NCBI GenBank assembly: GCA_026936325.1
Contig: JAPTHN010000193.1
Span: 186,001 to 250,000, forward strand
Length of the DNA: 64,000 bases
Source: Platynereis dumerilii
Lineage: Eukaryota; Annelida; Polychaeta; Phyllodocida; Nereididae
Direction of reading: 5' to 3'
Part shown: positions 26,507 to 37,669 of the stretch, piece after piece
How positions within the stretch are numbered: the stretch's first letter is position 1
Layout of the letters: every line of letters begins with the position of its first letter
Program-made: the position numbers and the translations under genes
The notes under the pieces: generated by a model
Databases searched by the model: none
What the model saw: only the letters and a program-made list of their open reading frames with translations
What the model was told of the DNA's origin: nothing

Positions 26507-27239
26507 TATGCCATGATGCTCCCTGATGCCCCGGGCCAAAGCAGAAGCAGAAGCTGAGAGCAAACGCTTAGTGCATCCCTGCATGGCATTCACAACTAGG
26601 GGGCAACAGCATTTACAGCAGCCACAACTCCCATGAGGCTTCATGGATTTGATGGGTTCGACCAGGACATATGACTCTTTGCGGGGAGATTGGGCGATTT
26701 GAGAAAATCTGTATGAAAACTAACAGAGAAAAAAGTCATAAATAAATTACTACCAAAAAGACTCAAAACCTCACAGAAATACATTCAAATAATGCCTGTA
26801 AAACTACAGTAATTGAAAGACTACACCTCCTTATCATCAATGCCAACAATATTTTGCCAAAAGCTTTGCAAATTTGTGCCCAAAAGAATTGGCCACAACA
26901 ACTTGAGTAACTGACATGAGTTAGTAGAGTCTCACCTGACTCGAGGAATTTTAGAAAATGGCAGAAATTGCTTAAGCCACCAAGGACTTCCCTCCCCGCT
27001 TCCTGTTTCATCTTTCTTCTCTTGGAGTCACACACAAGGATAACCATAAGATGTTCCCTTTAATCTATTTTCTCTTAATCTAAATCCGACTCATCTTTTA
27101 AAAATGACTTATTTCTAAAGTTGCTTACTTCTTTAATTGACAGTATTAACAGAGAAAAGACAAAAAGAAATGTGCACCTGAGCAACATTCATGACAACTT
27201 TCAAATGCCAAGAAAGATGTATGTATAAGTCGTTTCAAC
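26507..27239. other. Non-coding spacer
   Basis: No supported gene or repeat between the 25001-26506 element and the segmental duplication. Confidence 0.4.
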
Positions 27240-28439
27240 TTCCAAACACATATGAATATTGAAGGTCACTGGGTCTAAGAGACTAGAATCAGTCTCAAGG
27301 TCAAAGTCATTACATTTCATTAGTCTCAAAGATACATTTCAAAAATATAAGAAAGATAAGACTCAAGTCAAAGTAATACTACAAACCATACCATAGAGAC
27401 ATTAGAAATATGCATGGTAAATGTCACTAAAGATCTCAAATTCCATTTCAGGGTCACCAGGGTCCACTGCCAAGGTCATGTGTCAAGGTCAAACATTTGA
27501 AAAGGAAAGTCACAGAAGTAATATAATTTGGCAGGAGATCAGACTGCCATAATTACGTATGTGCATCCAAGAGCATTCAAAGACGTTTTTGTAGCCTGAA
27601 TAGCTCCAAAAAGAGGACTGATACTTCAGAAATATCATCCAGACGAATGAAGCACACTCAAAGCTACTCCAAGGCCAACATTTCTTCTTTTGTGCATATT
27701 TTCCAGTTTTCTCAATTGCCCCCCTTTTTAGCCTTTTTTCAAGGACTGTTGAAGCTTTCGCGGTTGATGCAGGACATAAATGGAAACATACTGAAACTTA
27801 AAAGCACGAAACAGTCATTCAATTAGCTGCAGTCAAAAAGGCTTCAACTGAACCATATAGCCAAAAAACTTGTAGAATTTGAACGAATATTGAAACTACT
27901 GTAGGGTCATTTAGATCAATTCGATGCCAGTGTTGGTACATTACACTAATACACTAACTTTTTCATGCAAAGTACCAGAATGTGAGACCTTTCAAGTGCC
28001 AAGGAAGATAAGCATCATTCAAACAATTTCTTTCACCTACAAACACTGTCAATGAACACTTGATTTACTTCTTTCACAGATTCGGATGCCACACTTTGTC
28101 AGCGCAAGTACACCAATGTCATCCTTCATGATTTACGACTCAATCAATAGTGAAACACACTGTACTAACACAGCCACTAACACAGCCACTAACACAGCCA
28201 TCCAAACTGCATCCAGCCCCATAAACAGACTCAAAGCAGTTCCAGCCAACAACACTGCAATCTGCCAGTTGCCAGAGTCCTATGAGTCCTATGAGTCCTG
28301 TGGCACTCACTAATGCATGAGGACCATTGTTGGGGGCATCTAAAATGGCATATAAAATGACATCAAGCTCTGCAGCCTTCAATTAATAACATGTTATGGT
28401 TGGTTCACCTTGAAAACTGGGCAGTTTTAGCACATTGCA

Positions 28440-28545
28440 GTTGGTTAAATGGAACAAAAGTATGACAAGACATGGTATAGAAGTAAAGGATGATTGAAAG
28501 TGGTGTCCAAAATAGGTCCGGGTGACCCAACAACAGTCACTTGCA
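28440..28545 (-). mobile_element. Partial SINE family B remnant inside duplication copy 1
   Basis: Retains the middle block (AAGGATGATTGAAAGTGG then CCAAAATAGGTCCGGGTGACCC) of family B. The related SINE in copy 2 at 59872-60068 is more complete, so the insertion predates the duplication and part of it was lost here. Confidence 0.6.
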
Positions 28546-30828
28546 ATTTGATTGATGAGAGAGAAAGGCACTCAACATGCTCAAGAGACGAGCAGCTGCC
28601 ACAAAAACAAAAGAACCATATTCTTGGCATTTTCACATCTGTTTTTCTTTTCAATTTTGTCTTTTTTTCACCATTCCTTTTTGTTTTCATCTGTCAAAAA
28701 TCTCCAAAATCCAATGTAGTGATGATGCAATATCAGAGAGAGAAACAATCTCTCTTGACTTCTCTTGACATTTCTTGACAGACCTATCGCTCAGCCGTGC
28801 AGCGAGGATGTACAGCAGGATCGGCAAGTACATTTGCAGCAACATACCAAAGCCAAAGAGGGGTGAGAACTGTGAGATATGAGAATATGAAATGTACAAT
28901 TTGTTGAGAACCTATTTAGAGGAATGGCAGGGAAAATTTTACGGGAGAAAAAAATTTGGACGATAGTGACACAGATAATTAATAGTCGCAGTATTTGCTG
29001 TAAAATGAAATTTGCGGTGAGAATTCGCAGTGAGAATGGGCCAGAAGCATTTTGAGGTGAAATGTTAAATTGCAGCGCGAAACTGTGGCAGGAAGTTTTG
29101 TGAGAATTATAATGAGTTCATGTAAAGTTCTAGAATTTGGTGGATTTCTCGAAGACAAATTTCAAGAAGGATTTACAGGGAAAATTTTAGGAAGAATTTT
29201 TAAGGAGAATATACAGAGAGAACGTACAGTGAGAATTAAAAATTTTGGAAGATCCCCCACCTCAATAAATGGTCCTTCCATTTACGACCAACCAGCCTGA
29301 ACAGGTGAATTAAAGAGAATGCAGATGGTGTTATTTCATTCACCTGTTTAATGTGTCAGTTCTGATACGAAAAAATTGTCAACCTGAGACGATAATGTTG
29401 CTGCGCCTCTTACTGGCTGAATATTGCACATGTCGCATTATGAATATTCCATTAGGGACATGTGACAACCCGTAATGCAGTGACATTAAAAAAAAAAACA
29501 AATTCTGGAATTCATGAAATTAAAGTTCTGTATCATGAGCACAGAAATACGAGGAGAAACATCGATGCAGTGGTGATGTGAACGAACTAAAAAAGATTAA
29601 AATAAATTTTACAACAAAATGGAGCTCCTGAGTTTCATCGGATCGGGAGCATCAAAACCTGTCACCCCAAATAACTGGCTCTCCCAGCCCATTAATAAAA
29701 GCATCACAGCGCCAACAGAGCTTTTAAATTAAGACTTCATAAGAGTTAAAACAAACATTGGCAAATACTGGAAAACATTTGCAAATAGCGGCATTCCGTG
29801 TTGATTTAGTGATTAAAACATGTCACACGAGTTGAGTACCATTAAATTTCATCAACTCAGAATTGTTCAAGATTTGTTCGCAATTAATTCTCACCCAACA
29901 TTCTCCATCATGCAGTGCATGCACACATGCACACATTGCACAGACCAATTTGATAGTATTCAATTTCATTCGACGCTCATTCTGTTATTTTAGAGAATAC
30001 TGTGCAAATTCTAAATTAACCATATTTTCCCGTTCTTCATCATTGCCAGTTAGTTAATAAAATCATTCGCATTTGGCCATGCGGTTATCAGTTATCTGGA
30101 TATCATTATCAAATTCAAAGTAATTAACCTTCAGAAGTTTAATTGCAAAATTGATATCTTTCATCTAAATGTTATCTGTTGCATTCTCAATTTAATTTTT
30201 CCACATGCGCATTTCATCGTTAATCAACCAGAATTTCAAGTTTCATCCAGCATCAACGAGCATATGTGATATTCAAATTTTTACCTTATCAAAATACGAC
30301 CGGCCTTTTCCACACTGCAGGAAATATACAGTGCAAAACCATTTAACAAAACAATAAAAAGTAAAAGTATAACAAAATATACATTACAAAAATATGTAAA
30401 GTGTTAGCAGTTAGAAAGATGTATAAAACAAATACAGCGTCGTCCGCGGTGTCTAAATAACGTCGCAACTAGTTTTTTTGTGACAATTTTCATTTGATTT
30501 TGTTGATCGTCTGTCACCTTTCTGCATAACCTACAAGTTATAAATAATAACCATTAACCAACCAAAATAACACTCCGCATAAATTTTAATAAATTAACAT
30601 AATCGTAACAAAACATAAGCAATTTGATTGCACTTGGAAGTAATCAACATCATTTAATCGAAGATCACACAGACATTATCAAAATTATGTATAGTGTTAT
30701 GTCAGCCAATATTACCTTAGTGCTCAGCTTTGCCAATAAAAATAAGCCTAGATGTGTTAATTTCTTATAATTGCTTATAAATTGCTAATAAGACTCTGCA
30801 GGATCTTGTAGGGTAAGTTGTTCCAATG

Positions 30829-30888
30829 TATGCAAATGAGGACATTGATATGCAAATTAGGACATCAATATGCAAATGAAGAGTGAAG
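30829..30888. promoter_or_regulatory. Three POU octamers at 20-bp spacing, copy 1
   Basis: ATGCAAAT occurs at 30830-30837, 30850-30857 and 30870-30877, each starting exactly 20 bp after the last, about two helical turns. The 77-bp segment containing them is identical to 63023-63099 in the second copy. ATGCAAAT is the classical octamer bound by POU-domain factors; function here is inferred. Confidence 0.55.
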
Positions 30889-31640
30889 CAATGGATCTCC
30901 ATACATTGGAGCAAAGGACTGCAATGAAACGGAATTGAATTTCTCACCTTGCAAGGATAAATGAAGAGAGAAAAGGACATTTGAGCGTAGATGAGACAGC
31001 CATATAGATCTATAGCTCCTTAATTAATTAGCCCCCTATCTGACTTCCTTCAAATTTCACTTCAACGAGATACAAAGACTCCTGCAGCACACATGGCTCG
31101 GAGAGTAGCTGAAGTCGCTAATGTTGTTGTAAGGAAATTATTGCAAATAATCTGGCAAAAAGGACAATGAAAGGAATATCTCTTATCTAAGTGATTTCTA
31201 TGCATGCTCTCCTTACTCATGTTAACGGAATTACATCAACTCAGTCAATATGAGAACACAGCAAGATGAGAGATGTCCAATGACAATTAAATCATTCTTA
31301 AATATATACTCAGATACGGTGAACATACAATTTATGCTGTAAAAGAAGCCAAAAATAGTGTTTGTCTTACATCAATAAACAGTACACCATATTAGACTGT
31401 ATTACCCAACAGGCCAACACTACAGATTGTTGAGAGTATACACAGTGTATGACACAGTCCAAGACCATACTGAATTTTTTCTTCAACTACCAGAGTTCCA
31501 GCCTCACTGCTTAACCCTACAGACCTGTCATAATGTCATATTCACTTTTCTTCTCGTATTTTTCACTTTGCCGTTTCTGGAAGTACTCCGGCTGTTAAAT
31601 TTAGATGTCTGAAGATTCCGAACAATCTTGTGAGGTTGTA

Positions 31641-33364
31641 ATCACCATGACAATCAGAGACAATGGCCGAGACAATCGCCACGACAACTGAGGAGACAAT
31701 CGAACAATTTCTCAGGGAACGTTAAATTTTCACCAAACCATGAGAGGCTGCTCCAACAATGTCCAAAGGCTCAAGGAGAACTAATAAGAGAGAAACCAAG
31801 AAGATTTGCTGCAATTCAAGATCATTTCTTGCCCCCTTGAGTGGTTCGGGCATTTACAGATGCATTTAGAGACTCATTTGCCATTCACAGATGGATTTAC
31901 AAATGCCATTCGGTGAAGGAATGTCCAGAGACATCAGGAGTGGACACCAGGGACAGTGGGAAGTCCATTCACATATAACTTGATATAAGGTTGTGTTCAC
32001 ATAGTATAAACAGCATGTCTGTCTACCTTGGGGGAGTTCCCTGACCGGGGGTGGGGGGGGGGGATTGCCGGGACCCAAAAATGTATCTTTTATGATACTC
32101 ATACAAGTCATCTCTGGAAACCGAATGTTTAGTGCACCAGTATAACCATTTACTGTCGTCTGCATCAGTATGACCATCCGCGCAGAATAACACCATGGAA
32201 AAACACAAGACAATTCGAACTAAACCAAGCAGTACAACGCCATATCTCCAGGATCTTGCTACCTCCGGACTGTGCCATAACCTCCGGACTGTGCTATTAC
32301 CTCCAGTCTGCCCTATTTCCCAAAGGCTTCCTCCAAGCTGCAAAGGAGTACCACAGGGATCCACAATCTGTCCCTAGAGTCTCTTGCATCATAGAACTGT
32401 TACATAACTCCCAAATTCTGGTCTATTGCCCAGTACAAGTACTACATAATGTGCAGCCAGACAATCCTATTCGTTATCTTGTTACACGAGCTACAATACA
32501 TATATATATCATGTATATCTTACATATAATTCATACATATACCATATAAGTCCAAATTACAGAGCTTTTACAACATTTGATACAGTCAGAAGACCGACAC
32601 AAACACTGTACGTTGTACAATCATTGAATGAATTGCTATATCTTCGGCAGTTGTGCTTTCTGGCAATATTGGAAGTCTTTTGCCCAAGAAACATTATCAC
32701 CCTTATCAATGGCAAATTCTTCTGATCACCATTTTCTTATTTTAAAACAATTCAAATTCCAATTTCTAACGTATTTGTCTGGTCTGAAAACACTCCGAAA
32801 AGGCACCAATGCATTTAATGTTTAAACCAGACCAAATATGGACGAATACACATTAGACAATTTAGACAGTCTGAAAATGAATATTCATCATCACGACAGT
32901 AAAATGTAGCAGCCTCTCAGACGAGGAATTTCGGAGGAAACAAAACAGAACTTCCTAAAACAAACGCCAAAAAGAGAGACTCGGAAAGAACCAATGAATA
33001 TTCAATGCTATTCAACATTGGGAGTGACCTTTGCGGGAAAAGAAACAGACAAAAACAGTTCGACACAGACACAAAACAATGTCTTGAAAAAGGAAAAGAA
33101 AATTTTCTGAGTTCAAAGAACGAAAAAGAGAAATGTCACAGAGAAGACAAATAACACACAAAATAGATGAAGAAATACCGAATGAACAAAATACTAGTTC
33201 ATTATCAATTTTGCCATCTTGCACAATACATAGACATGGCACTCAGCTTTCGATGACAACAATAGAGGTACTCTGGTAAAGACATCAGATAACATCTAAA
33301 AAGAAAATTTGAGTGGCTGCATAAACAGATAATTGGCTTTACATTGCACAGTTGTACTCTTTAG
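31641..33364. other. Non-coding stretch with a G-rich run and a short repeat
   Basis: A G-rich run lies at 32046-32063 and could in principle form a G-quadruplex. ACCTCCGGACTGTGC and two variants lie in tandem at about 32261-32312. No supported gene. Confidence 0.4.
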
Positions 33365-33530
33365 CGGTCTATTGAGGACATTAGGAGGGCACAACAATGA
33401 GGCCAAGGATGATTGAAACTACTGTCCAATATAGGTTCAAATAACCCACCAATTAACCCAGCCAGAGCTGGAATCAAACCTGGGACTCAGCAATGAGAAG
33501 TCCAGAGTTCTACAAACTCAGCTGATCCTT
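33365..33530 (-). mobile_element. SINE family B, copy 3
   Basis: Carries the GGACATTAGGAGGGCACAA block, AAGGATGATTGAAAC, and a tRNA-like head on the minus strand with the B-box-like GGTTTGATTCC. The ATGG tail is absent, so the 3' end is truncated or decayed. Confidence 0.65.
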
Positions 33531-34732
33531 GTATAGCCCCAGCATCACCCTGATGCTTAAACACAACAAGGAAGTTGGGGCTAGTCCCTGTGATGGATAG
33601 ACCCAAGGCGAAAGTCCCAAGAAAAGAAGACGGGTTAAATCAGAAATCTATGAACGGGAAAGTCGCCATGTCAAGCTTGAGTAGGGCCGGAAGGGGAAGA
33701 CCAGCTGAGGCAACCTTAATACAATCATAGACACAACTGACTGCGAGGAGCTCACTTGAGCAAGTCTTGAGCATGCAAGAAGGCATCTAGAAACAAGTCT
33801 AGCCTCAATCGAGGGGACTGCTCTTGCTTCATGAGTCACAACTTGATCTCAAATGGACAGTGAAGACGTTCCTCTAAAATCAGAAGGCTTATAGTTGGAA
33901 GCGCTTTGTGTCTTGCATTTATGCATAGACTAATATGTGACTATCGACTTACAGTAAACGAAATTCGAGTGCTTACAGTAAAGCACTGGAATGTTCTTTG
34001 TGAGGTCAGAGCCTATTCCCTCAATGTTATTCTGTATGACACATAAGCAGTCAATGACGTCATATCCTATTACTTGCAATACTACCAGGAGAAGTCATTT
34101 GGAGTGTCACATCGCTCATCAATGAGGTCACAAGTTGCCTTATGACAATCTGGCACTTCATTTCAATGCATTTGATAGGGCTTGTTATGAAGTCATTGAA
34201 GTCCACCACCAGCTGAATGTAAGTACTCGTCGTTCGTCGGCTGTAAAAGCACAGACTCACGGCAGGCAGAGACCACAGTAACGAGGTCAGCTCTCCTGGC
34301 ACAGAATATGATCAACATCCGTCTAACATCGGTTTCGAAGGTTAGAATAGAACCCAGGTACCAGACTCCGGGATGTCAGCACCGCAGCACCCTACATTGA
34401 TCTAGGTACCCGTCCATCAGACTGCTGAAGGTTTGTCACTACCTCTGTGATATCCATAATGACTTAATAGTTCAGAAAGGTGTCCTGGCATTTCAACAAC
34501 CTAAGTAAACTTTTTCCAAATAACTGAAATTTGAAACATAATTGCTGGGAGGCTAATTACGACGGGAGCATTTTGGATGTCATGCACTTTCTTTCATTTA
34601 ATTATCTTCTCTAGTTACCATCGGTAGTTAGAAGTCTTCAGCTTAATCTCACTTATTAATTCTGTTCTGTGGCTGACATACAAAAAGAACCAGCTGAGCC
34701 TAAGGCACACGTTATGACTTGAGGTGAAGACA

Positions 34733-34944
34733 ATGGACGGATGATTGAGGCTTTACGTCCTGTATTTTGCACTTGGTAGGCTAATTAGGACAGCAAGAGG
34801 ACATGGCAATGAGGCAAAGGATGATTGATACAGCCATCCAACATTGGCTCATGTGACCCGGAACAGCTGAATTCGAACTTGGGATCCAGCAACTGGCAGT
34901 ACACTGAGTACAGGTCACTACCACTGAGCTGATATTCCCTCCTG
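34733..34944 (-). mobile_element. SINE family B, copy 4
   Basis: Nearly full length: the ATGGACGGATG tail, GGCTTTACGTCCTGTA, CACTTGGTAGGCTAATTAGG, AAAGGATGATTGA, then a head that on the minus strand reads CAGCTCAGTGGTAGTG (A-box region) and AAGTTCGAATTC (B-box region). Confidence 0.8.
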
Positions 34945-35651
34945 AGGAGAAGAGGAAACTTAAAACTCTGCCAAAGGATGGGAGTCTTCCACAGAAGTAA
35001 AATCAACCATTCAGCAATCAGCATGTTAAGCGGATGAATGGCAACTTGATGACTATATCATAATATCTAGGATTTGACACAGTTGGAAACTTGTGTGCTT
35101 CCCGCCAGAATTTCAGTGGAATTGAATCCAGTTTCGACATTGTTTAACAATGTTTAATTAAAGCGTCCAGAGCCTCAGACCCCAGCGGTCCGCTATCAAA
35201 TAGCATCATTGAATCAGCTGATCGATTCATTTGAGCAATCGCACGACCAGAACAGAACTTTGAAAATGTCTGGAAATTTGGCAATTTTATATTTTTTCAA
35301 AGGAATTTCTAAAGTGATTAAAAATTGAGGAAAAACTGCTCTGTATCAATTCTATCAAGTTCTTTGCAGGCTGTCAATTCCCATCGTAATTAAGGGGCGT
35401 GCCATCCACATGGAAAGAGCGTGCAGCGACGTTGGAAAAGCCATCAGGACGGCCATCAGGACAGCAGCGTTTCAATGAGACTTAATGTCCTCGTTTCATG
35501 TCCTGAATTTAATTAATTCCCAATCGTTCACACATTTCATTGTCGCATTGGTTCAAATTGTCTCCGGTAAAATTGCGCCTCACATTGCCCTCCTCACAGC
35601 ATTAGCCTCACACTGACGTCATTTTGAGCCTGAATAGGAGGCTCAGGAGGC

Positions 35652-35825
35652 AGTCTTTGCGAAGATCCAAAATCTCCTGCGGCTGCCGGACCGAAATGGA
35701 TATCTTGGCTATTTCAAGAAATGTTAACATGCATCCAGTTACAATTTTTTGGCTTAGACTGCCGGACCGATTGAAAATCTGCCGGAAAGGTCCATCGGGT
35801 CGGTAATCTTCACAAAGACTGCGAG
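35652..35825. mobile_element. Possible short TIR element (~175 bp)
   Basis: GCAGTCTTTGCGAAGAT at the left pairs with ATCTTCACAAAGACTGC at the right as an imperfect inverted repeat. Inside, CTGCCGGACCGA occurs twice in direct orientation. Target-site duplication is not clear, so the call is tentative. Confidence 0.4.
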
Positions 35826-36476
35826 TCAAATGCTGACACTGAACTCACGGCAGCTCACAGAGGCTCACACTGACCTGTGAACGATGAAACCAATTCAGCT
35901 CCAGATAGTTGAACATCTTGCATCATGCACATCTCTCAATGTCTCATTGTAAATCTAAGCCAATCCGAAAGCAGTGACAAGCTGGCACATGAGCTAATGA
36001 GGGTGGCATCCGAGCCCGACTCCTAAGTGATCATCCGGCCAATAAAACATTTAATTCATGCAATAAATCCTGTCCCAGAATTAAACACAGACAAAAAATA
36101 AATGGTGTGGTTCAAAACTGAAACGTGGTACAAAATAGAAAATAACAGGATATGGTGCGATATCAGCAATACTTAACTTACTGTATACATATTGGTCATT
36201 GTGGGCAAGGTAGATTTCAGAATACTTGGCAATTAGGCTTATAAATTTGGGACTTGAGGGAGCCCACAGATTGGAAATGAGCGAAAGATTTCAGCTTCTA
36301 CCAAAAATATAGCCTAGATCTATGCAGATTTGTTTCTTTATGCCCAGCAAGATATCTGTTTAATTGATACATAGGCCTATGCTGCAAATGAATATAAATT
36401 AGTTTCACAATATATATAGATATGTAAATAATATGTAACACTTTTTTGGGACTGAGCAAAAATTAATTACATCAAT
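35826..36476. other. Non-coding stretch downstream of the small gene
   Basis: AT-rich, with no frame or repeat of note. It lies just past the poly(A) signal of the minus-strand gene at 36624-37001. Confidence 0.4.
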
Positions 36477-36482
36477 TTTATT
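36477..36482 (-). terminator. Poly(A) signal AATAAA of the small gene
   Basis: On the minus strand a canonical AATAAA lies about 142 bases past the stop codon of the 36624-37001 frame, a normal distance for a short 3' UTR. Confidence 0.6.
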
Positions 36483-36623
36483 TTCAACATGTTCGACCTC
36501 CCATACAATGTGACACAATGGTCTAGGACAACACATGAAACATCAGAAGTGAGAAGTTGGTCAGCAAATTATTCGCAGTTCAAATCTTTAACTTAATACA
36601 TTATTTTTCTCTATTTTGTTTGT

Positions 36624-37001
36624 CTACCGGCCCCGTTTCCGGCCCCGACTTGGCCGGCCGTAAGCCGGCACGAAAGCCTTCTTGATCTTTTGGAAAAATT
36701 GACCGATTGTTTTAGGTAGACCAGTAGGTTCTGGTTTGTCAAAATCATTGCGGTGGTAGTCCAATTTTGTCTCGTTTGAAGCCATCGAACCTGCAGATGC
36801 CTCCGTCATGTTGAGCAGCGACTCCCGTTCTTTCTCGAGCTGTCCTTCAGTTACATTTGCCCGGGAACCATCAAGATTATATACTTTGTGACCACGCACA
36901 AGAAACACTTTGTCATGCGGTTTTTTGCGATGTGCCTTTACAAATAAGACACCTGCCAGCACCAATACTGTCAATACATGCCATAGGTAAGGCACAAACA
37001 T
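36624..37001 (-). CDS. Small predicted secreted or membrane protein with cationic C-terminus (125 aa), function unknown
   Basis: I do not recognise this protein. Residues 9-21 are a hydrophobic core (LTVLVLAGVLFV) following a short N-terminus; VKA at 21-23 would suit signal peptidase cleavage before HRKK. Three N-glycosylation sequons follow (NVT at 49, NMT at 64, NET at 76). A Lys/Asp/Glu-mixed middle leads to a cationic end: residues 98-110 (TIGQFFQKIKKAF) could form an amphipathic helix, and the last ten residues are mostly Arg, Gly and Lys. This resembles the layout of a host-defence or signalling peptide precursor, but a one-pass membrane protein with a basic cytosolic tail is equally possible. 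There are no introns in the frame. The ATG has G at -3. Upstream lie a TATA box and three CRE sites; downstream is AATAAA. Its base composition is more GC-rich than the flanks. Confidence concerns it being a real gene, not its role. Confidence 0.55.
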   Translation of the reverse strand: MFVPYLWHVLTVLVLAGVLFVKAHRKKPHDKVFLVRGHKVYNLDGSRANVTEGQLEKERESLLNMTEASAGSMASNETKLDYHRNDFDKPEPTGLPKTIGQFFQKIKKAFVPAYGRPSRGRKRGR

Positions 37002-37025
37002 CCCAGAAGCCTGAAGTGTGTTTAC

Positions 37026-37132
37026 AACGTGAGTTCTGACGTCACTAATTGCAACGTGAGTTATGACGTCACAAAGAAACTGTTGACCTACTTAGAAAAA
37101 GTTCAATGACCTGCTGATCAATTGTGACGTCA
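37026..37132. promoter_or_regulatory. Three perfect CRE palindromes (TGACGTCA) upstream of the small gene
   Basis: TGACGTCA occurs at 37037-37044, 37064-37071 and 37125-37132, within 96 bp and 36 to 131 bp upstream of the minus-strand ATG at 37001. The first two sit in a 27-bp tandem duplication beginning CAACGTGAGTT. CRE palindromes bind CREB/ATF factors and often respond to cAMP. Two or three of them probably lie in the 5' UTR if the TATA box at 37144-37151 is used, which is unusual but not unknown. Confidence 0.6.
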
Positions 37133-37142
37133 CCAAACTGAA

Positions 37143-37152
37143 CTATTTATAG
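37143..37152 (-). promoter_or_regulatory. TATA box for the small gene
   Basis: The minus strand reads CTATAAATAG, a near-ideal TATA box. A start of transcription about 30 bp further (near 37115) would give a 5' UTR of about 115 bases before the ATG. Confidence 0.55.
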
Positions 37153-37566
37153 CAGCAGGCACTCAGCTGATAATATTATGCAAGTAGTGCAGCAGCCAAT
37201 GGTCAGGCTTCTGTGGTTGTTAGGTCTGCCAGCAGCAGGCCTTACGTGACGAGCCAGATTCTATTAGTGTGACTCTGTGCATCAGATCCTGTCAAAACTA
37301 TGCATTGTTTGAATTTGCTTCTTTTCAGCATGCTTATTTGTGGCTCATTGATATGAAGGCCCTTTTCAATTTTGGCTGGTCTCCTTGACTTATTTGGTGA
37401 TTTAATTGAAAATACACCTCTTCCATGCGGCTTTTTATAGAATACATTTGATGCATTTACCAAGCACCGGGTTCATTTTCAGTTTATTAGAGTGTAAGTT
37501 AGGAGAAAAATATATAAAAGGTAAGATATACAGACAAGTTGTTGTATAGACAGAATGAGATTCTAT

Positions 37567-37603
37567 TAGATAGATAGATATATATATATAGATAGATAGA
37601 TAT

Positions 37604-37669
<66 letters not shown>
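37567..37669. repeat. (GATA)n microsatellite
   Basis: About 100 bp of GATA units, interrupted near 37580-37590 and 37600 by TATATA. It yields artificial frames made of repeated YLSI residues on the minus strand. Confidence 0.97.

Larger units (their letters stand above)
27240..31640 (+). repeat. Segmental duplication, copy 1 (~4.4 kb)
   Basis: This block aligns in order and in the same orientation with 57978-63830. Anchors shared by both include AGTAATACTACAAACCATAC (27375 and 58089), CCATTTCAGGGTCACC (27443 and 58162), TGCCAGTTGCCAGAGTCC (28262 and 59101), and the region from 30800 to 31090 paired with 62990 to 63275. By eye, identity is about 85-90% over aligned parts with many indels, and nearly perfect in some blocks. 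Only a partial SINE B remnant (about 28440-28545) is kept in this copy. I see no coding gene in it. Confidence 0.95.

Noticed and set aside
28140-28382. Minus-strand frame (MKAAELDVILYAILDA...) with a similar frame at 58927-59229 in the duplicate
   Set aside because: The shared part reflects the segmental duplication. Copies differ by a frame-shifting indel and by non-conservative changes, with no splice signals, so coding constraint is not supported.
32195-32549. Overlapping plus-strand frames (60 and 97 codons)
   Set aside because: They run through the short ACCTCCGGACTGTGC repeat and show no domain or splice context.
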